Assembly (NCBI GenBank): GCA_018398765.1
Contig: JAHBMJ010004263.1
Location: 70,876-81,862, forward strand
Origin: Chromera velia
Taxonomy: Eukaryota; Sar; Chromeraceae
Reading direction: 5' to 3'
Length of the DNA stretch: 10,987 nt
This document shows, piece after piece, positions 7,138 through 10,987 of the stretch; the first letter of the stretch is position 1, and every line of letters starts with the position of its first letter. The notes under the pieces were generated by a model. That model did no database searches and was not told the DNA's origin. It worked only from the letters and a program-made list of their open reading frames with translations. The position numbers and the translations under genes were made by a program.

Positions 7138-8281
7138 ATACACTTGCTGGTTGTGTGAGAGAAGGTGGTCGCATGTTGTTCTTTTTCGATTCGTTGAGGT
7201 GTGTTGTCCGATTTTGCCTTCGCCGCAGTTTCCGCCGCAGCTGCATGTTCGATCCGCATGTATCCACCTGGAAGCCTGGTCTGTTCGTCAAAGTTTGATG
7301 ATCAAAGCATCATCATTAATTTGACATCAAACTCAGCATCGAACGAGCCCTTCAAGTTTGTACAAAATTGTTCGTAAGTCTGCAGTGAAGTAGAAGGAAA
7401 CAGTGACAGTCGAAAGCTCAGGCTCGAAACTGTACAAAACAACAGATGTTTCATGCATTATTGTCATGACACGTCATTATATCGGCGTCATATCTATAGC
7501 GTCATATGTTATGAAATATACTGGCTAAGTATTACTTGAAATAACATATCTTATTAAAGTAATTGCTCAGCATGCTAGTCAGTATGATTGATTAACTTAT
7601 TCTTACAGAGAATCATATTTTAGAGTAGTATATGAATATGATATTACAGACCATACATTGTGTCCTAAGTGAAGACTGCACAAAGTCCCAGACTAGGCCC
7701 CAGACCTGCAGGTTAAATTCACTTAAATGCTGGAGTGCACCAGGGATTCCGCCTTACACCGTAAGTTACACGATGCTAGGCACGATCTATACCTGGTATT
7801 TCCTGGTATCATACATCCTGGAACATCCATCCATATGAGATCAGAGTCTCACAAATAATCTACTTTAAGACCTACCATATAAAAGTGTATAAAAAATTGA
7901 TTTATATTAGTGACATCAAATTTTAATTTACTATTTTTTTTTTTTAACATTAACTTTTAGACTTTTAAAAATATTATCTTTATCTTTCTCCAGCCTAGTC
8001 TTGATCTAGCATACATAAGTTTAAAGAAGAAAAAAAGAGAGAGAAAAAGAAGTAAACGTCTTGCATCAAGAGAGTTACAAAGAATCTGCGAAATCGGTAT
8101 ACAAAAGCCCCTTCACGACTTTTTTATTTTACCAAGTGAACTCCAGGAAAGAAGCAATCTTCAAAAGACAAATAAAGAAGACACATTGGCATGATCATAC
8201 TTTGCATTGTTTGCAGGAGCTACATTTTGCGCGCCTTGCCTTGACCGGATGAAAGGAACGGCTAGTTTGCGAATCAAAATA
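7138..8281. other. Intergenic region: PPR 3' flank, then AT-rich low-complexity DNA
   Basis: The first 300 bases are the likely PPR 3' UTR and include a 9-bp inverted repeat (AGTTTGATG 7292-7300, CATCAAACT 7325-7333). From about 7440 to 8060 the sequence becomes AT-rich, with a T run near 7930-7945, a TATAAAAG at 7878-7885 and a purine tract near 8023-8053. Short open frames at 7632-7838 and 8061-8252 show no domain or repeat character. I see no gene here. Confidence 0.6.
7472..7513. repeat. Three degenerate 14-bp tandem units beginning CGTCAT
   Basis: CGTCAT occurs at 7472, 7486 and 7500, exactly 14 bp apart, each followed by an AT-rich tail. It is directly preceded by the 10-bp palindrome TGTCATGACA (7462-7471). 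The cause is unknown: a short tandem array, or a cluster of TGACG/CGTCA-type sites. Confidence 0.45.
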
Positions 8282-8473
8282 TCAAATGAGGACCCTTTTT
8301 GACCTCATCAATCCTTTTCTCTGCCCCCCAGACTCATCATGCAAAATACATTCTTCATGAAGTCCGGCCGGATCAACATCCCTTTCCTCGTCTTGTCTGA
8401 GCACTTCTGCATCCAAAGAAACCGCTGTTTTACGCTCCCCTGACGCATTCATTCCGCTATTTGAATATCGCAT
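8282..8473 (-). CDS. Small unidentified ORF or exon, weak candidate
   Basis: A 63-codon frame with a true ATG at 8473, preceded directly by an in-frame TGA. The product is highly charged, with alternating acidic and basic residues such as SLDAEVLRQDEERDVDPAG, and has no signal peptide, membrane segment or motif I recognise. It is more protein-like than the other short frames in this region, and the opposite strand has no comparable frame. It could be a chance frame, an exon of a larger gene, or a remnant. No function is proposed. Confidence 0.22.
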   Translation of the reverse strand: MRYSNSGMNASGERKTAVSLDAEVLRQDEERDVDPAGLHEECILHDESGGQRKGLMRSKRVLI

Positions 8474-9662
8474 TCAACCGTCATCACAACCTCCGCCAAT
8501 CATCTCCGCCCCAACCACTACTGGTAATTTTGGCCTTGCGCGAAGAGGCGAGACGAGAAAAGGATGGGCTCTTGGACTAAACACAGAGGGAGAAGGCTGT
8601 TTCTCTCTTTCTTTCCCCCTTTTTCCTTTCCTGTTTTAGAGTCTTTCTCTTCATTGTGTCTGCTCTTTTGCCCCCCTGCAAGTCCCCCACAAAGTCACGA
8701 GCACCCGAATGCATGCACGTCCACGCCGACACCTGCATGCATGACAAGACATGCATCGGCATACAAGCACGGTCAGGAATGACAGGGCAGGGAAGTGGAA
8801 GTACAGGAGGGTGTCACTGTGATATGAATTATATGGGGGGGGGAGTTATATGATATGTTATCAGTAGATTTGGAACACTCAGGGATGGAGCGGAGCATGG
8901 GGTGAGGATCAAACCTTTCCACAGGGCCACGGCGCTTCTCTCCAGAGAGGTACCCATCCAGTTCAGTACACGCAAGGGGGGAGCACACAGAGAAAGGAAA
9001 GCAAACAGCAGGGCACAATTGATGAGAAGGGACAACAGGCACTCAAGGGCGCAGCCTGCTTGAAGCAGTGATCAAGTTCCACTTGATGGGAGGAGATGGA
9101 TTGCATCATGCCGCCGCCTTGTTTCAAGTTGAACTCTCTGCTGGGGAACGGAATGGTTTGAAGGAATAGACGAGGAAAAAAGACCCCGACTTTCATCACA
9201 AAGTTTTTTGATTCAAGAAAGTCACCAACCAGCAGAAGCTGATCAGTAGCCAGGCGGAGGGAGCAGACTGTTTTTCGTGTATGTGAGTAAGTTTGAATAG
9301 TAAAATTTCAAATTGTTCCCAGATGCTATGCTGGGTGCCATTTCCTCATTGAAGTGTGCTTGTGTGTATTGTGTCTGCTCACAAAATAGTACCGCGAAAG
9401 CCGCACTGCACTTTAACACTCAGCTGAGCGCAGCAGCGCACAAATCTTCTACGGGACCGCAAAGAGGAGGGATGGGTGGCAAGAGTGGATGTCTGACCTG
9501 CATGTTGAAAAGGAACCCCTGTGAGTGCGAGCTGGGAGATGCCATCTTTAGGTCGGAACTCTGTCTGTATGGAAAACGAGGGCGCTCTCCTTCAAAGATC
9601 TCTCCGGGCGACCTATCCGATCACACAAGCTGCAAGGGTGGAAGAAAAATCCAGAGGTCTGA
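8474..9662. other. Long stretch without a supportable gene
   Basis: This holds a C/T-rich tract (about 8590-8700), a cluster of GCATGC-type motifs (8706-8757), a run of nine or more G near 8835-8843, and many short overlapping open frames on both strands without consistent coding character. A plus-strand frame around 9460-9700 is Cys/Lys/Arg-rich, but frames switch repeatedly and no splice model stands out. Confidence 0.5.
8710..8757. promoter_or_regulatory. Cluster of TGCATGCA octamers
   Basis: TGCATGCA occurs at 8710-8717 and 8734-8741, with a related ATGCAT at 8751-8756. A further copy is at 2242-2249 upstream of the PPR gene. The octamer is a perfect palindrome and matches a motif bound by some ApiAP2 proteins in apicomplexans (established knowledge). 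A role here is inference and depends on the host being an apicomplexan relative. Confidence 0.35.
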
Positions 9663-9968
9663 AAGAAAAGACAGAAGATCCTGGCAGTGCATCCCTGGAA
9701 CACTCTTGCAACAAGTGGGCGGTTTGAGTTCGACTTTTCATTGCCTACACCATTTACTTCAAACCAACGACGGTCACCGTCGACTAGCCAAGCCAGACCA
9801 TTCAAGGAAGAAGACGCAAAGCTGATCGAGTTCGAACAGAAAGAAGTCATCGATCCAAGCACCAATCTAAGAAGCTTCAGAAAGAGACCGACTTTGCATG
9901 AAAGACCGTTGTACAAGACTGATGAGAAGAATAGTCATCACTTACAGTCATCAATGAGAAAGATCTGA
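9663..9968 (+). CDS. Possible internal exon of an unidentified gene, weak
   Basis: The frame is open from 9663, after TGA at 9660-9662, to TGA at 9966-9968, with no ATG near its beginning, so if real it is part of a spliced gene. The later part is charged and Ser/Pro-rich (RRSPSTSQARPFKEEDAKLI, then PSTNLRSFRKRPTLHERPLY) and reads like a disordered protein region. A possible acceptor, GACTAG, lies at 9782-9787. No domain is recognisable, and competing frames overlap on the same strand (9521-9727) and on the opposite one (9548-9916). Confidence 0.18.
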   Translation, partial: KKRQKILAVHPWNTLATSGRFEFDFSLPTPFTSNQRRSPSTSQARPFKEEDAKLIEFEQKEVIDPSTNLRSFRKRPTLHERPLYKTDEKNSHHLQSSMRKI

Positions 9969-10987
9969 TCGATTTTGCTCGAAAGAAAACCAAAAGGGAA
10001 ATCTTCACAAAATAACAGACTCACCCAAAGGAGATCTCGGGTAGACGACCAAGCCGTGCCAACGAAGCGTTTCTCATGCATCCAGTAGTCCCAAACGCGA
10101 TCGTTGAGTCTCCCGCCTGCTCAAGTCGCCTCCAGAGCCTGACTGATCGAGGCTGCATGACGATGTTCTTCCGTCTCCGACCTCCCGAGCCATGCTCACG
10201 CTCCATAATATCAGTCAGACAAAGACGGGGACGAGATAGGACGAACAGTGGCAATACAGAATTTATGTTATAAGCCCCCCTCCCGGGGGAAAATATATGT
10301 TGCAACAAAGACATGCGCTTTCATACAAAAAAGAGGGACACTGAGGGAAAAGAGCTTGCTGCCGACATTTTGATCAGCTGCCCCTGCCCTCGCGCTCTCT
10401 GCCGGAGAAATGCGCGGCCTGTCGCGTACGTCCTGCACTCGACAAGAAGCACTTGCATTCACGCCCTTTTGTGCATGGCCCTGTTTGATGAAGCCATCCA
10501 GACACACAAATTCTTTTCTGCCAGTACCGCAAGCAATGTGAAAAAGTACAGTCAGTCCTATGGGTAGAAAAATCACGGACTTTCTGAGAGACTTCGATCA
10601 GTGCGAACCACCGAAAGTTGCTTGATTGTTACTGACGGACAGTCGGGACAAAATCGGGTCACAAAGGCCAAGGAAGACGAACGAGCGAGCGAAAGAAAAA
10701 AAAAAAATAAAGAGCCTTTTGGTTCTGAAAGGCTCTGGCTCAACTGTCCGTGAAACGCTGGAGAGCGCAAAAACAAGTCGGGAAAGAAGATGAGGGCAGC
10801 CACTCGCTTATCCTCGCGTTCTTGCTAACCCCTGCCTGCTCCAGGGAGGAAGGAGAGACGGACGCTTGAGCCGAGGAAGAGGAAGAGGTGGCGGAGGGTC
10901 CCAAAACCTGAAGAATTCAGACTTGTAGGAAATGACCAGGCAATATATCAGGCACTCTTTGTTTTGCTTCTTTGAAATCAGCAGACC
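9969..10987. other. Right-end region without a confident gene
   Basis: Overlapping short frames occur on both strands. The best is plus 10313-10567, 84 codons from a true ATG, Cys-rich at first and ending NVKKYSQSYG, without a recognisable domain. A minus-strand tract near 10512-10552 resembles a splice acceptor (pyrimidine-rich, ending GGCAG), hinting at a minus-strand exon below it, but no homology supports this. An AATAAA at 10706-10711 follows an A-rich tract. Confidence 0.35.
10695..10736 (-). terminator. Hairpin with adjacent T-tract (minus strand), function uncertain
   Basis: AGAGCCTTT (10711-10719) pairs perfectly with AAAGGCTCT (10728-10736) across an 8-base loop. Read on the minus strand, the stem is followed at once by TTATTTTTTTTTTTT. 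The layout is that of an intrinsic or Pol III-like terminator, but in nuclear DNA it may only be a 3' UTR structure or chance. No confident minus-strand gene ends here. Confidence 0.3.

Noticed and set aside
7878-7885. TATAAAAG as a TATA box
   Set aside because: It lies in generally AT-rich DNA and no credible plus-strand gene follows at a suitable distance.
9313-9825. 170-codon plus frame as a gene
   Set aside because: It begins at TTG, overlaps other equally open frames on both strands, and shows no recognisable domain or consistent coding character.
1-10987. tRNA, rRNA, CRISPR, insertion-sequence or virus-derived genes
   Set aside because: No tRNA T-loop and acceptor pairing, no rRNA-like blocks, no spacer-repeat array, no transposase, reverse transcriptase or viral protein signatures, and no terminal repeats were seen by eye.

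Overview
This is nuclear DNA of a eukaryotic alga, most likely one with a complex red-derived plastid. The evidence is a spliceosomal GT-AG intron, a 38-residue-period pentatricopeptide (PPR) protein over 1,300 residues long, and an N-terminus made of a signal peptide followed by an SSAF-LAP motif. That motif resembles the ASAFAP plastid-import signature of cryptophytes, stramenopiles and chromerids. I lean towards a chromerid such as Chromera, but this is recall and inference, and a cryptophyte or ochrophyte cannot be excluded. Nothing bacterial is visible.

Layout. (1) Positions 1 to about 2045, minus strand: a secreted or cell-surface leucine-rich 'receptor L-domain'-type repeat protein that runs off the left edge. 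Its reading frame continues through two in-frame TAG codons (586-588 and 1621-1623), so it is either a decaying gene or one whose stops are read through, edited or spliced out. (2) About 2046-2796: a divergent intergenic region with GC-rich repeated motifs and two 16-bp inverted repeats. (3) 2797-7137, plus strand: the PPR gene in two exons with one 219-nt phase-1 intron (3485-3703), coding 1,373 residues with about 30 repeats. (4) 7138-10987: mostly non-coding by eye. It has an AT-rich stretch with homopolymer and purine tracts (about 7440-8060), three weak coding candidates (8282-8473 minus, 9663-9968 plus, 10313-10567 plus), a clustered TGCATGCA motif, and a strong hairpin next to an A/T tract near 10.7 kb.

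The two real genes are divergent and share an upstream region, but nothing ties their functions together. The PPR protein is probably a plastid RNA-binding factor. The L-domain protein probably acts outside the cell or at its surface. The best second-look items are the in-frame TAGs, the unusual 38-residue PPR unit with its duplicated multi-repeat blocks, and the repeated palindromic motifs between the two genes.
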